A DNA stretch of 64,000 bases from contig CAOLHI010001036.1 of the NCBI GenBank assembly GCA_948474755.1, positions 372,001 to 436,000 on the forward strand, read 5' to 3'. The notes below the pieces were generated by a model. That model made no database searches. It saw nothing but the letters and a program-made list of their open reading frames with translations, and was not told where the DNA came from. Below, in pieces: positions 34,741-46,991 of this stretch. This DNA is from Ctenosaura bakeri. Lineage: Eukaryota; Chordata; Lepidosauria; Squamata; Iguanidae. Made by a program: the position numbers and the translations under genes. The number at the start of each line of letters is the position of its first letter. Positions within the stretch are counted from its first letter, which is position 1.

Positions 34741-35971
34741 TCCTGGCCTCAACCTTGCCAAGGTTAGTAAATAAAAATGTCCCACTAGAACAATTAACTG
34801 ATAAATTGGGCCATCAGTGTCATCATTAAGTTTAGCTTGATCAAATGGTTATTTTAGTACTACAACAGCTGGATGACTAGAAAGTCTTCATCCCTCCTTT
34901 ATGAAGGTCTCCTATCTTTTGGCAACTGTATTGTTATCAATCTGAATTTAAGAAATGTGCTTTTCTTTTTTAAACCTCTATGTTGCATACACTGTATAGA
35001 AGTAACACAGAAGCAGAAGAGATGTACATCTCTCTCATTATTTCCTAAGGAGGGAATTCTTTTTTTGAGGGAAAGTAATATCCCCCAAAGTAAGGAAATT
35101 TGGAACACAGATCATCCCCCTCTCTATGGCAAAACATGGGGACATCAATAGACCCTTCTTGTACCTTATAATGTCTTATAATGACTGTTTCATTCTCACA
35201 TGCAAGGATGAATAATCACCACAGTCTTTTCTCTGCTGTGGGGGGAAAAAAAAGACTATTCTTCCACAGTATTTTGTCAAGATCCAAATTTCCTTAAATG
35301 TTAAGGAGGAATTACTCCGTAGAGAAAAATGTGGGGGCTGATTGGTGCAAAACCCCTTTTTTATGCACATCTCCTCCCCCCCCGACAGGATTTCGGCACA
35401 GGAACCAGTTTTCTTTGACAAAATAATTCCATAACAACGTTTGGTAGCTTCAAACACTAACCAGTGTGCAAAAGTCGCTTTGGTGTATCAACTTTCCAAA
35501 CATGGTTTCCTGGCTATCAGAAAACCTGTTTTTCAAACTGGAAGTAAATGATCATGAATATTCTTTCCAACCCCAGTACACAGTACAGTATAATCCCAAT
35601 AGGTGCCCCACACCCCCTATTTGGCATATCTCCAAGTGCATTGCTAATACTAGCATCTACAAACAGCAGATTTGTAGTAAAGTCTTGTGCATGCTTAGAC
35701 CATCATAGCTAGTCTAGCCCAATCTGTTTGATTAATATTTGAGGAACAGAAGTCTCATGTTGAATGGGCTTGGTTGTGGGTAGGTCAAATTTATAAGATT
35801 CCACTTATAAGCATGAAGTTAATTGCATCCATAGAGATAAAGGTATCTTCCCTCCAACTGCTTGTTTTACTGTTTTTCTTTTCATTCAGAAAGAGAGAGA
35901 GAAAAAGAGAAGGTACAAGATTGACATCTTACTCCACTCATAAGCAGCCTCCTCTGGGAAAATAAATATTC
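34741..35971. other. No gene seen
   Basis: Unique-looking DNA. The frames at 34873-35151, 35176-35457 and 35466-35708 show no family features. Confidence 0.45.
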
Positions 35972-36230
35972 ACATTTAATGATAATATTTATTTCTTACC
36001 TGCTTCTCCCCAAGGCCCAAGGCAGGGGACAAAAATAGATTAAGGTATAACATATATCAGTTGAGAACAGAACAATTAAAATAATAGTTAAATCATCCTG
36101 AAAGAGAAAGATAACACAATTAACTTAAAAACAGACAATTCATATTTAAAATTCATTGTTCAAATTCACAATTTAAAATCATCAGGATAGGCCTGCCAGA
36201 ACAGACTCTCTGAAACAACATCAGAGATGG
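35972..36230 (-). mobile_element. L2-like LINE tail
   Basis: TATTTATTTCTTACCTGCTT, then CTCCCCAAGGCCCAAGGCAG and AATTAAAATAATAGTTAAAT, resemble the AT-rich 3' tails of L2-related repeats (compare 50465 and 58065). Confidence 0.45.
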
Positions 36231-37127
36231 GGTGCAGATCTTTCACGGGAGAAAAAAAGAAAGTAAAGAATATTCACAGGTCTTTTTCCCCATCTTTGGC
36301 ACATCTGGACATGACATTGAAAGGAAATAGTTGACCACTGGGATATTATTGTGCATTTTTGAACTTTTGTGATAAAAAAGAAAATGAAAGAAAGCAACAA
36401 AAGGGAAAAAGAAAGAAAGAAATGTTTGTGCAAATCCATGAAAGAGACTAGGACTAAACTGCCAGAACAAAGGAACAACACACAGCCTATTTCTGTGTAA
36501 CACATATGGCTGGTGAAGCTTTCCTGTCCCTGACGGTGAATGTGAATATAGCGGAGAGTGGCGGGCGGTGGAGTGAGGAAAAGAGAGAGAGGAGGGAGGG
36601 AGGGAGGAAGAATGTCTGCTCTTGATCTGGGAAGAGAGGGAAAGGAAGAATGAATGGTATAGGTGGAGGGAAAAAGAAATCACTGAGAAAGAAAAAATGT
36701 GGAAAGTGTAGTTGCCAATGTCATACTCAGGATTGAAAAAATGTTTTTAAGTAATTTAAATTAATTAATCCATTAACCCAAGTAACCCCAAGGTACATGA
36801 CCATAAGGTCCACTTAGTATGCATGCCAAGTTTCAACTGCCTAGGTTTCACAGTCTTGGGGCTATGGCAGAGACAGACAGTCAAAATGGACCATCTTTTG
36901 TTAGCAATTCCTAGCTGGATCTTTAAAGAAGTCACATCACTTATAAAGGGAAAGAATCTGCCATTGATATTGAAGTCTATCTCTTATTCCATCCCACAGG
37001 ATGTGGACATGATGTTTAGAGGTTCCTTCCCTCAAGAAACATATTCCAGGATGGGAAGTGTTCTACTAACACTGTGTCCTACAGGTGTATGTGGAGAGTT
37101 ATGGTTAAATTTTGTCCACTTCGAAGT
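36231..37127. other. No gene seen; GA-rich low-complexity tract
   Basis: Purine-rich sequence at about 36370-36425 and 36570-36690 (GAGGGA, GGAAAG). Otherwise unique-looking. Confidence 0.5.
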
Positions 37128-37232
37128 CTGGTGACTCTACGTAAGACAGATCTCTTAGACCCCCTGTTGAAAACAGCCCTGCTCAACTACTGCAAGCTCA
37201 GGGTTGTGACTTTCTTGCTTGAGCCTTATCTG

Positions 37233-37792
37233 GGCCCTTTTCGCACGGGCTTTCTGTTGCGCGACAGCCCCCTGAGCCTCGCAGGAGTGGGAGTGTCGCT
37301 CTGCACAACGCCCTCCCACTTCCGCCACTCTCATGGGGCTGATGCTGCGTGAGCGCGTATTTTTTGATTTTCGCCTCAAAGCGAAAATCACCCGTGCTCG
37401 CGCAGCGCTCCTAGCGCCCACATGCACTTACCTCCTGTGCGGAGCATCGGGGAGGAGGCCAGGTCGCACTTCCTTCCCTCCGCCCCTGCAGAAGGAAGGG
37501 GCGGGACGGGGAGCTAGCGCGACGGACAAGACACCTCCTGCTTCGCGCACATGCGGGGGGGATGGACGCAACACCTCCTGCTTTGCGCGTGCGGGGGATG
37601 GACGCGAGAGCCTCCTGCTTCACAAGGGGGGCGGACGCGAGAGCCACTGCTGCCTCCGGGAGGCTGTCGCTTCCCCGCTCTTTCCTTCGCCTGCAGAAGG
37701 AAGGAGGGGGGAAATGGCAGCCTCCCAGAGAAGGCTTCTCGCGCGACCCACCCTCCCCCACTTGCGCTAGAATCCTCAATGCGAAAAGGGCC
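37233..37792 (-). mobile_element. CpG-rich non-autonomous DNA element, family C copy 2, inside BovB
   Basis: Termini GGCCCTTTTCGCACGGG and TGCGAAAAGGGCC. The flanks CTG and TTG fit a 3-bp duplication with one change. 560 bp, very CpG-rich. Orientation is opposite to copy 1: on the minus strand a donor-like AG|GTAAGTGC (GT at 37430-37431) lies 198 bp from the TIR, with a hairpin (arms GATTTTCGC/GCGAAAATC, 37366-37389) between them. Repeated segments containing GGACGCGAGAGCC and CCTCCTGCTT occur at 37520-37650. Confidence 0.85.
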
Positions 37793-39181
37793 TTGGTCTT
37801 CCCCTTTTCCTGCTATCTCACACTTTACTGGTCATTATTGTCTTTTCTAATGAGCGATGTCATCTTACCCAAAGTATGATAGCCTCAGTTTGATCATTTT
37901 GGCTTCTAGGGAGGGTCTGGGTTTGATTTTCTCTAGCACCAGTCTACTGGGCATTTTGGCATTGCGTGGTATCTGTCGAACTCTCCTTCAGCATCCCATT
38001 TCAAATGAATTGATTTTCTTTCTGTCAGTTTTCTTCTCTGTTCAGCTTTCACAATCATACATGGATATCAGAAATATGATGATATCAACAATCCTGAGTC
38101 TGAGGAACTTGTTTAGTTCCTCCATAACTGTCCTTCTAAGTCCTGGTCTTCTTCAGATTGCTTGACTACAGCCTCTGATTTGATTTAGGATTGAGGCAAG
38201 GTATAGAAGGTCATTGATTATTTTAAAGTCTTCATCATCCAATTTAAAGTTGTGCCAATCTTCTATGGTCATTATTTTTTTGTTTTCTTAATATTCATCA
38301 GTAACCCTGCTTTTACACTTTTTCCCTTGACTTTCCTCAATAGTCTTTGCTATTTTCTGCTAATAGTATAGTGTCATCTGTGTATTTTTAACTTGCTGAT
38401 GTTTCTTCATTTCATTTCCACATCTCCTTCCTCCAAGTCTAATCCAGCTTTCCATATGATATGTTCTGCATATAAATTAAATATGTGCCTAAGGTGATAA
38501 AATGCAGCCAAGCCTGTCCTCTTGTGAATTGCAAGTCATTCTGTTTCTCCATATACTGTTCTTTCAGTGGGGTCTTGTTCTGAGTATACATTATGCATCA
38601 GGACAATCAAAGGTTGTGGCACCCTCATTTCTTTTAGAGTGAGCTGTAGTATTTTTGTGATCTGCACAATCAAAAGCTTTACTGTAATTTATGAATCACA
38701 TGGGAATTTTCTTCTGGAATTCCTTGGTGTGCAGCACTCTCCAACATATGTTTGTAAGATGAACCCTAGTGCCTCTTCCTTCTCTGAACCCAGTTTGGGC
38801 ATCTGATATTTCTCATCTCATAAAAAGTAAAAGTCTTTCTTGCAGAATGTTGAGCATCATTTTTCTTGCATCGGAGATTAATGAAATGTACTGATGGTTA
38901 TTACAATCCTTGGTGTCCCCTTTCTTGGAGATGGGAATGTATATTGAGTGATTCCAATATATGGACCATTATGTGTGGGGTTTTTTTCATATTTGTTGTC
39001 AGATTTTAGTTAGAATTTGAATGGATTCTAGCTTTGTAGCTTGAAACAGCTCTATTGGTATGCCATTTGTTTCTGGTGATTAAGTTCTACTAGGTGCTTT
39101 GAGATCAGCTTCTACTTCCCTTTCTAAAACTATGGGTTAATTGATCAAAAGTTCCTTCCTTCCTGAATCTGTCATTCTTTC

Positions 39182-39225
39182 AGGAGGCACTGCACCTCTT
39201 TAATTACCCCGTGCAGAAATGGCCT
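39182..39225. mobile_element. Terminal scrap of a GGCC-type DNA element
   Basis: CCCCGTGCAGAAATGGCC is a right end of the A/B type. It interrupts the BovB between CATTCTTT and TTATTTCCATATTGG. Probably an internally deleted copy. Confidence 0.45.
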
Positions 39226-39376
39226 TTATTTCCATATTGGTCACATAGCATCTCCACACTTGATTTGAATTTCTTTTTTATATCTCTGCTCTTGTGCAAA
39301 AAGTCTCTTGTTCTGTTATTGTTGTTGTTTTATTGTGTTGTCTTCTTCTATTTCTTTGCATTCAGAGAAGCTGGTT

Positions 39377-40884
39377 GAGTGTCTTCCAACCTAGCAGTTT
39401 CCTATTCTGATCACATCTATTGTTCTATATTGGATTGCAGGACTGCAACATCCATCAGTGATAGCTATAATGAAAAGATTGTGACAAAGAAAAGAAAAGT
39501 TACAGGCTTCATGTTCTTTTCTGTGAAGGAAGTTACATGGAAAGCTGTCACCAGCCATTACTATACTGTTGCTTTTCAGTTCTTCCTCGCCCCTGCCTAA
39601 TTAAAATCCTATCTAGGATCAAGAAGATGATTATAAGCAGCTGTGGAAGAAAGAGAGGCATGCTTTCTTATGGAAGCTATGCATTAATAGAATTTATTTC
39701 AACTAACTCTTGCACTAGCCTGTAAATCAGAGTTGGGCAGTTTAAAGGATAATGGATGCTTTTGGTTCTCTAATAGAACTTAGGATGAAAGGAGGCTAAA
39801 TCATCCTGAACATGGCCTATGAATGCTTTACTGTGCCATTTTGACTCAGCTCAGTCTACAGTAGACCCTTTTAGCAATGGTTCACAAAGCCACCTCTCAT
39901 CCAACTATTAAAAACAAAAGAGGATAAAAGTGAGAAACCTTGAGTAAATCAGAAAAGCCCAGGCTTCCTCTATATTCCTCTGTTGTTCTTCTGGCTCACT
40001 CTTCCATGCATCCCGATCTTCTTCATGCATTCCATATTTCAACCAGTAATGGTTTCAGTTCCCTTGCTTCACTGCACATTTCCTATATCTCCATGCTGAT
40101 GTGTGCATTTACAAAACATAGCCAGGAAATAAAGCTATCTTGCTACAAATATGACAATATAAAGCTTTCTTCTCTCTCTCTTTCTCTGGCAGTAAGTTTT
40201 AGTCATGAAAGGACTGAATGCATAATTGCATCAATCTATATTTTAGCTGGAAATGTTTAAAGATTGACTTCAGGGAGTATGCTCATGGGGCTGCCAACAA
40301 AATCAGACAGACTGACGGTCATTCTAGACAGGACCTTCTCACTGTTAGCCTCATATGCGTGGAACTCTCTAAAAAAGGATACACACATGACTCATTAATA
40401 CTGACATTTAAACTGGCCTTAATCTAAATTTTACATTTTTCACTATATCATGATTTACATTGCTGCTGGGCTTAAATTGATGTTTCTTACTAATACAGAT
40501 TGGTTTTCCTATTGGCTGCTGTTGACTTCAAGGGGACTGGTCCCTAAGCGTGCATAGAGCAGCAAAGTTAGACCTTCTGGTGAGGCAGGGAGAAACATCT
40601 TTTGTAGAGCAATGCCAGAACAATAACAGGTAGCCTCATTCACATAAGACAATGAGCAATCTCACAGTTTCTTCATGCACAAAATTTCACACTCCCTTAC
40701 TATTGCATTGCTGCATTCCTCCCCCACAGTGTTCCAGAAGTGGCATTGTCTGGGGACACTATATGGCAACTATCTACCACATGCACATATATCACTGGAG
40801 GAAAATATTTTTATGTCCATTCTTCCATTTGCCTTTCAGAAGTGGGAGTGGGGGAAAAAAACGGAATGAAATGAAAGTTACAAG
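39377..40884. other. No gene seen; possible L2 scrap
   Basis: Unique-looking DNA. Positions 40330-40430 translate to RQDLLTVSLICVELSKKGY, then LILTFKLAL, which vaguely resembles an L2 C-terminus. Confidence 0.4.
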
Positions 40885-41588
40885 TATAGAATGGGGGATG
40901 TGTGGTTAGATAGCAGTAAGTGTGAAAAGGATTTAGAGTCTTGGTAGATCACAAGCTGAACATGAGTCAGCAGTGTGACACGGCAGCCAAGAAAGCCAAT
41001 GCAATTCTTGGTTGCATCAATAGGAGTATGGTGTCTAGATCGAGGGAGGTAATGGTACCACTCTATTCTGCATTGGTTAGGCCTCATTTGGAATGCTGTG
41101 TCCAGTTCTGGGCACCACAATTCAAGAAGGATGTCTACAAGCTGGAAAGTGTCCAGAGGAGGGCGATCAAAATGGTGTAGGGTCTGGAAGCCATACCCTA
41201 TGAGGAGCAGCTTAAGGAGCTGGGGATGTTCAGTCTTCAGAAGAGAAGGTGAAGAGGGGACATGATAGCCATTTAGAAGGAATGTCATGTTGAGGAGGGA
41301 GCAGGCTTGTTCTCTAGGGCTCCAGAGACTAGGACAAGGAGCAATGGATTCAAGCTGCAGGAAAGGAGATTCCACTTGAACCTCAGGAAGAACTTCCTGA
41401 TAGTCAGAGCTGTTCAGCAGTGGAATATGCTGCCTCGGAGTGTGGTGGAGTCTCCTTCGTTGGAGGCTTTTAAGCAGAGGCTGGATGGCCATGTGTTGGG
41501 AATGCTTTGATGTGTGTTCCTGCATAGCAGGGGGTTGGACTGGATGGCCCCTGGGGTCTCTTCCAACTCTATGATTCTATGACTCTAG
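40885..41588 (+). mobile_element. CR1 LINE 3' end
   Basis: The last third of CR1 ORF2, the 3' UTR and a terminal CTATGATTCTATGACTC, matching the (ATTCTATG)n end of CR1. The frame at 40941-41180 carries [40 protein letters not shown] and [12 protein letters not shown], the standard CR1 RT C-terminus. It ends at a TAG where functional CR1 proteins continue. 5'-truncated and inactive. The 215-residue minus-strand frame across it is antisense. Confidence 0.92.
40941..41180 (+). pseudogene. CR1 ORF2 C-terminal remnant
   Basis: 79 residues aligning along their whole length with the CR1 reverse transcriptase C-terminal region: [20 protein letters not shown], then [18 protein letters not shown]. The catalytic YADD motif lay upstream and is not present. 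The frame closes at a TAG directly after RRAIKMV. The expected continuation (YEEQLKELGMFSLQKRR-like) follows in frame with further stops. Confidence 0.9.
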
Positions 41589-42392
41589 GAGCAAAGCATA
41601 CAAAATTATTGGGGTGGAGTCTGAGTCTTCTGAGAAATCTCAGCTTTAATTGCAAATAAGCAGAAATGCTACACAGTTGCAGCCATGGTGATTTTGAGAC
41701 CACCTGCATCTTGAATGCACCCTGCAGTAACAGCCTTACCATCTTTATTACCTGGTAACTATTAGCCAAAGGAATGATATAGACTTTTTGAGTCAAAGCA
41801 CACCATTTGATTAATGCAAAGCCTCCATGATCCAAAGTATTTCTCATTCTAAATACAGCATAAAAGGAAGGCAGGCAGAAACTCAGTGTGAACACTCCCA
41901 TTAGGTCTTTTGACAAATGCAAGACTCGTTAAATAGAACTAAAAGTTACAAAGGTTTCAACGAAATGGGTCAAACTTATTCTGGGAGTTTGAATTCACAC
42001 TTTGTTCCTGTGCTTTCTCTTTCTCCCTTTCTTTCCTTTTAAGTTGGAAAGCTGCATTTGGGTACAACTTTGCCGGATTCATCCCCCACCCTAATTCAAC
42101 TGGTGAGGGGAAATCTCAAGGAGGGAATATCCATACTGTAAATCTGCAGGGACATGTGGAAGCCACCAGTTTATAACAGTTTTATATCACGTTAACTATA
42201 GCAACTAATTTGCACTCCCTGCCCCCACCCAAAAAAATCTGGGAAATGGGAATTGTTGAGGAACAGAGAATTCCATTTCCCATTTTTTCCCCTGAAAAAC
42301 ACATGGGAGGGATAAAGAGCCCAAAATAGATTCTGCCTTCATCTCCAACTTATCTTTATTACTGATTTAAGCATTTCCTACCCAGCCACTTA
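41589..42392. other. No gene seen
   Basis: Unique-looking sequence without a supported feature. Confidence 0.45.
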
Positions 42393-42934
42393 GGTCCTTT
42401 TTGCATGGCATTTGCCATGCGAAAGGACCCCTCAAGTGTCACGTGACTGCAAGGAGTGGTCCACACAACGCACTCACAATTGCACAACGCTTCAGGGTCT
42501 GGCAGGCACCGATCGCACACTTTTTCATTTTTGGCTGTGAGCCGAAAATGGTGCGTGATCACGTATCACTCCAGGGCCCTGCACACACTTGCTGTGCATG
42601 TGGAGCTCCAGAGCTGCGGCACTCGTGCTTTATAGAATCACAGAAATGTAGAGTTGGAAGAGACCACACGGGCCATCCAGTCCAACCCCCTGCCATGCAG
42701 GAACACCCTCAAAGCACTCCCGACAGAGGGCCATCCAGCCTCTGCTTAAAAACCTCCAAAGAAGGAGACTCCACTACACTCCGAGGCAGCATACTCCCAG
42801 GCTAAACTGTGGAAGGAAGAGGAGAGGCTCTTGCACAAGCAGGCAGCAGCTGTGTAGCTGAAGGAACTGGGACGCAAGAGCCTCTTGCTAGAGGCTGCTC
42901 ACGTGATCCCCGCAGGTGAGTTGCAGAAAGGGCC
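42393..42934 (-). mobile_element. GC-rich DNA element, family D copy 2, split by CR1
   Basis: Ends GGTCCTTTTTGCATGG and GCAGAAAGGGCC. Flanks TTA and TCA. It shares the palindrome GGCATTTGCCATGC and the following 200 bp with the copy at 25205. Hairpin arms ATTTTTGGCT/AGCCGAAAAT at 42527-42549. CAG|GTGAGTT is at 42914-42922. The CR1 fragment at 42631-42793 lies inside. Confidence 0.8.
42631..42793 (-). mobile_element. CR1 3'-end fragment inside family D element
   Basis: TATAGAATCACAGAAATGTA, then GAGTTGGAAGAGACCACACG and CCATCCAGTCCAACCCC, are the reverse complement of the CR1 3' end. 5'-truncated at GAGGCAGCATA. Compared with the copy at 25205, about 20 bp of host element is missing at the site. 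Confidence 0.9.
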
Positions 42935-43326
42935 TCAGTCTAATTCCTGACTAACTGAGAGGACTTGCAACATCAAAAAATTTGATAACATAACAAAATT
43001 CCCACTTAAATATATTTTTAAAAAGACTAAGTAGATAAAACTGCCCAACAGCATCAACCATTTGAAAGTCAAATTGAAAGACAGATAGAAAAAAAAGTCT
43101 TCAGCTGTTGTTAAAGCAACATTGACAAATTACTGAAGGCATCTCACCAATGGATAGGAAAAGGGAGTTTTAGAAAGGAGAGAGAGCTTGGAAAATTATC
43201 CTTTTAGAGTGTGATGCCCAGAATTCTCCAACCAGCATGATCAGGTTTCTGGGAGTTGCAGTTCAAAAAGCTAAAGTTCTCAGGCTTTGGGAATCAGAAG
43301 TCACATTGCTCTAAATATCATACCTG
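42935..43326. other. No gene seen; short repeat trace
   Basis: CTGGGAGTTGCAGTTCAAAA near 43251 is a trace of the common GGGAGTTGTAGTCCAA repeat. Otherwise unique-looking. Confidence 0.45.
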
Positions 43327-43733
43327 TGTCCCAGGACCCAGCCAGCACCCTTCCCTATAGCTACACCCCAGAAACATGAGAGGAACAATACTTACAGCAG
43401 CCAATGTAGATGGAAAAGGGAGAATTCAGCAGTCTTGGAGCCTTTATATAATAAGAGCTCATTAATGAAGCCAACAGCTTGGTAAGACTCTGAGCCTATA
43501 TAATGAGAGCCCAGAATGGGAGGAAGCTGTTGTAGTCAACTGTGATTCTATTGGTGGAAGCAGCTCAGCTTATTCTCAGATTTGTTGTTCATGCTTCTAG
43601 AACCCTTCACCTCAACTATGGACTTAGCCATTGGTTTTGGTCTCTTTCTCTCTCTCTCTATTGACTTGTAATAAACTCGGGCTGTAGATATATTGCAACT
43701 CAAACTGCAAAACAATTAAGACTCCTGATAACA
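43327..43733 (+). mobile_element. Possible LTR (promoter and poly(A) signal pair)
   Basis: TGTCCCAGGACCC at the start, CCTATATAATGAGAGCCC near 43495-43512 as a TATA-type promoter, and TTGTAATAAACTCGGGC near 43665-43682 as a polyadenylation signal 170 bp later. This spacing is typical of retroviral or gypsy LTRs. No target duplication, primer-binding site or internal genes could be confirmed, so the boundaries are guesses. Confidence 0.4.
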
Positions 43734-45704
43734 GGCTTATTAGACAACTGGAAATCTTGGCTGACTGCCAACAGAGGGGGCTAAAGACCACATTCTAAAC
43801 TTCTACATGCCTAGTTGGAGTGGTGGCGTTCATATCGGTGCAGTCGTGAATGCACTTTGGGGTTTCTTTCTTTTTCTTTAATGGTTACGAGGTTCTGAAA
43901 TGATTTTGGGAATAGGACTCAGCATTTTGGATAGCTCCTACATTATTTGAACCAAAACCAAGATCGGATTCACTGACCACTTTGTTAGGAACCACCAGCT
44001 GCCACTAAACTTGCCACACTTCAGAGAGAAAGAGTTTTCCAAGCAAAGCTGTACAAGGAAAATTTAGTAGTTCAGTAGGTTCATTAGGGAGTAGGTGATC
44101 CTTCAAGAATACAAAACCAAGGTAATTTAGGAGGTGTGTATATAAAAAGCCAGGTATATTTGAATTGGCACCTAAGGCATATTTCGAAGCCAGACAACAT
44201 GTGTCTGCTGGTTAACACATGTGCTGCTGGGTTAAGCTATGATGACATTTGTTCCCTGATTTGTAAGTATTTGTTGCCGTGTATTTTGGAAAAGAAGCAT
44301 CTCCAGAACTCTTTAGGAGTCCAGACTAGCAGTGGAGATCATGAGGCCCTCTAGACATTTTTGGACTGGAGCTCCTATAAGCACCAGGGACTTAGGCAAT
44401 GATAAGGAATGCTGAGAGGTGGACATGTTTCTCATCCCTGTTGTAGAATTTGCATATATATACACACACACACACACACACTTTAAAGATAATCATTCCA
44501 TAGTCCCTTGTTTCCATAGCAAAGACTACTGACAAAGTTATTCCTTCTCACTTCTCCTTTGAGTAGTGCTGAAGAATTGGCCCTCTGCCCTGTATTTTTC
44601 AGTACCTCATCTTGTACTGATCTAAAAGCCCGAGGCAGAGATGTTGATAGTACTGGAAGGTATCCTATTAAAACATAACATGTTCTACAGGATGATAGAT
44701 ATTCAAAATATACTGAGCCACAGTCATGGCTAAAATGACAGGCTGTGAACCTCTTGGTACCTTCTTGTCCATGCAACAGGTGTTTAATTCTACCTCTGAA
44801 GACAAACTAGGCATATATTCACAGCCCTTGGAAATTTAACTTGAAGAAAGCCCTGGGGAGAAGAAGCACTATGAGAAGTGACAACTCCAGGGATTCACAC
44901 TAGCAAAACTTTAACCAGACTTCTTGGAAAGGTAATTAAAACCATCTGGAGAAAACTGAGGAAATGATTTACTAGTGATATGCAATCAAAAACAAGAAAA
45001 ATAGGAATAACTAAAATTTACATTGTGCCAGTAGAGAACTAAAAAGACTAATATTTAAAGACTGGTAATAAGTAAACCAATATTTATTGACTGATAAAAT
45101 TTCAGGCTGAATTTCTTTTTTTTTTAAAAAAAAGAACAACAGTAGGATGTCCCTGAAGTAGTCACTTAAAAAGTAGGACATATCTCAAATAATTGGTAAA
45201 AAAAGCAGGATGTCCCCAAAGCTATGGTTATAACCTAAAGATAACTTTTTGTTCCCTAGTTTTCAGAAGCAACTGTGTAGTTACTTTTACTTACTTAAAA
45301 AATTCCTGAATGCTACAAGCTCTTGGCTTGCAGTATGAAACACACACTGTTTCCTTCTATTTTGCTTTCACCTCAATACTCAGAGCACAAGATGACAGCT
45401 GTGTATGACAAATAACAAGCCAGCACTTGAACCATGTGATATTCCTCCTCTACCCATGAGGCTGGTCCCATAACTATAACAGTAACTAAAATATTATGGT
45501 TTATATTGAAAAAGGAGTGGTATTAATTCTCATTAACTTACAACTACAAGACAAAGCAATTGTATCTTTATTAAGAGAAAAAAAGGATGACTTACAAGGA
45601 ACTCATTTAATATATAAAAGTCAAAGTCTGTTTGTGTAAGGCAGGCGAAGATCTCATATGGTTGGCTGCATCAAGTGAGAAGGCCTCATATGATTGGCTG
45701 CCTA
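43734..45704. other. No gene seen; CA microsatellite
   Basis: Unique-looking DNA with (TA/CA)n at 44454-44482 and a degraded short palindromic repeat near 44350-44450. Confidence 0.45.
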
Positions 45705-45778
45705 TGAAGATTCTATGGAATCCTGGGGTTTGCAGCTTAGGGAGGGCCTTTAGAATTCTCAGCCAGAGAACTCTTGAA
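45705..45778. mobile_element. Family A MITE half
   Basis: GATTCTATGGAATCCTGGGG, then TTTGCAGCTTAGGGAGGGCC and AGAATTCTCAGCCAGAGAAC. Only the left-centre part is present. Confidence 0.65.
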
Positions 45779-46066
45779 TAGGCTGGTTGCTATGGAGACA
45801 AAGCCTAGCAGCAAGAAGGAAGACATTGCATTCCCCCAGGAACATTTAATAACTCTGAATACATATTGGAGGGGATATGGGGAAAAGTTACAGGTACTGG
45901 ACAAAACAGTTTGGGGAATTAGAGACACAGGATCTCAAATCTTTCTAACAAGTATCACCTTTGAGAAAATAAAATCCCAGGCAAAGCCAGGTATATAATA
46001 CTAGTTATTCATAAACTTGGGGGAGTGTACAGCCCTCCAAATGTTGCTAGATTGCAAGGATTTTTT

Positions 46067-46252
46067 CATGTTACACAAGCAGAGCACTTTCATACTGCTT
46101 TAACTACCATGGCAACATCTTATGGCACCAGAACTCTCTGAGTGAAAATTCTAAATACCCTTCCTTAAACTGCAAATTCTTGGATTTAGTAGGGTGAAAT
46201 CATGACAGTTATAATGTAATCATAGTGTTCTGAGTAGTGTGAAAGGGACTCA
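46067..46252. mobile_element. Degraded A-like MITE
   Basis: CTTTCATACTGCTTTAACTA and CATGGCAACATCTTATGG pair loosely with GGGTGAAATCATGACAG and TGTGAAAGGGACTC. Core AAATACCCTTCCTTAAACTG. Confidence 0.6.
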
Positions 46253-46991
46253 ACTCCTGTTATTCGTCACCAGAGCAGATGTTGACTAGGACTGCTAGGA
46301 GCTGCAATGCAACAACATTTGGAACACACAAGATTCCCACCTCTGTCGTGCATTGTAACTACTTACTTCTAAAGTGTTCTTCTTACATCCAGGTGAGCAA
46401 AATGTGCATCACTGGCTGCATGTGGTCCCTTAGGGCCATTTTTATGGCACCATAAAATATATATATTGTTTTTGCAAAAAAAATAATATTTGCAACATTT
46501 TACAGCAATTATCTTTTTGACTCTAAAATGCCCTAAAATAACATTTGAGAGATGTGTGGAGGACATTTCCACCCCATCTAGAGACTCCCTGGACTCCCCA
46601 GGTGTCAAACTATTTCTTTGAATAAATGTTTTAGATTATTTTATTTATTTATTTATTCCAAAATGACCTCAAATGCCTTTCTGAGATCCAGGAGGGCCCC
46701 AAAACATGAGAATGCTCCCATGTCCCTTAGAGGGGACAAAAATGACTGCTTTTTTCAAGAACGAGTGTAGTGGAGGATATAGACCTCCAAGGTCTCCAGC
46801 CTTCCACAGCTGCTCACCACTGCCTTTAATCACAATTTAACAATCAAAGTGCTGTTACACTGGTGCCGTATTTTATTGCTGCTGGAAGCTGAATCTGGAA
46901 GAGTAACACTCCATCCTATTTCATTTTCAATTGACTGGAGGCTTCATTTAAAGTACAGACATTAGCTCTAAATGGCTTGGGAACAGGGACT

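Larger units (their letters stand above)
37128..39376 (-). mobile_element. BovB (RTE) LINE copy 2, interrupted
   Basis: The 3' terminus at 37128 (GGTGACTCTACGTAAGAC, then CAAGCTCAGGGTTGTGAC) continues at 37793 after the family C element. RT motif A reads NYSKAFDCADHK on the minus strand at about 38655-38700. The 5' truncation point is near 39376, after the complement of an ORF2 segment (TTGTCTTCTTCTATTTCTTT near 39340). A further 44-bp piece of a DNA element sits at 39182-39225. Many frameshifts, inactive. Confidence 0.85.

Noticed and set aside
40878..41525. 215-residue minus-strand open frame, the longest in the window
   Set aside because: It is the antisense of a CR1 LINE 3' end whose sense strand encodes the recognisable RT C-terminus.
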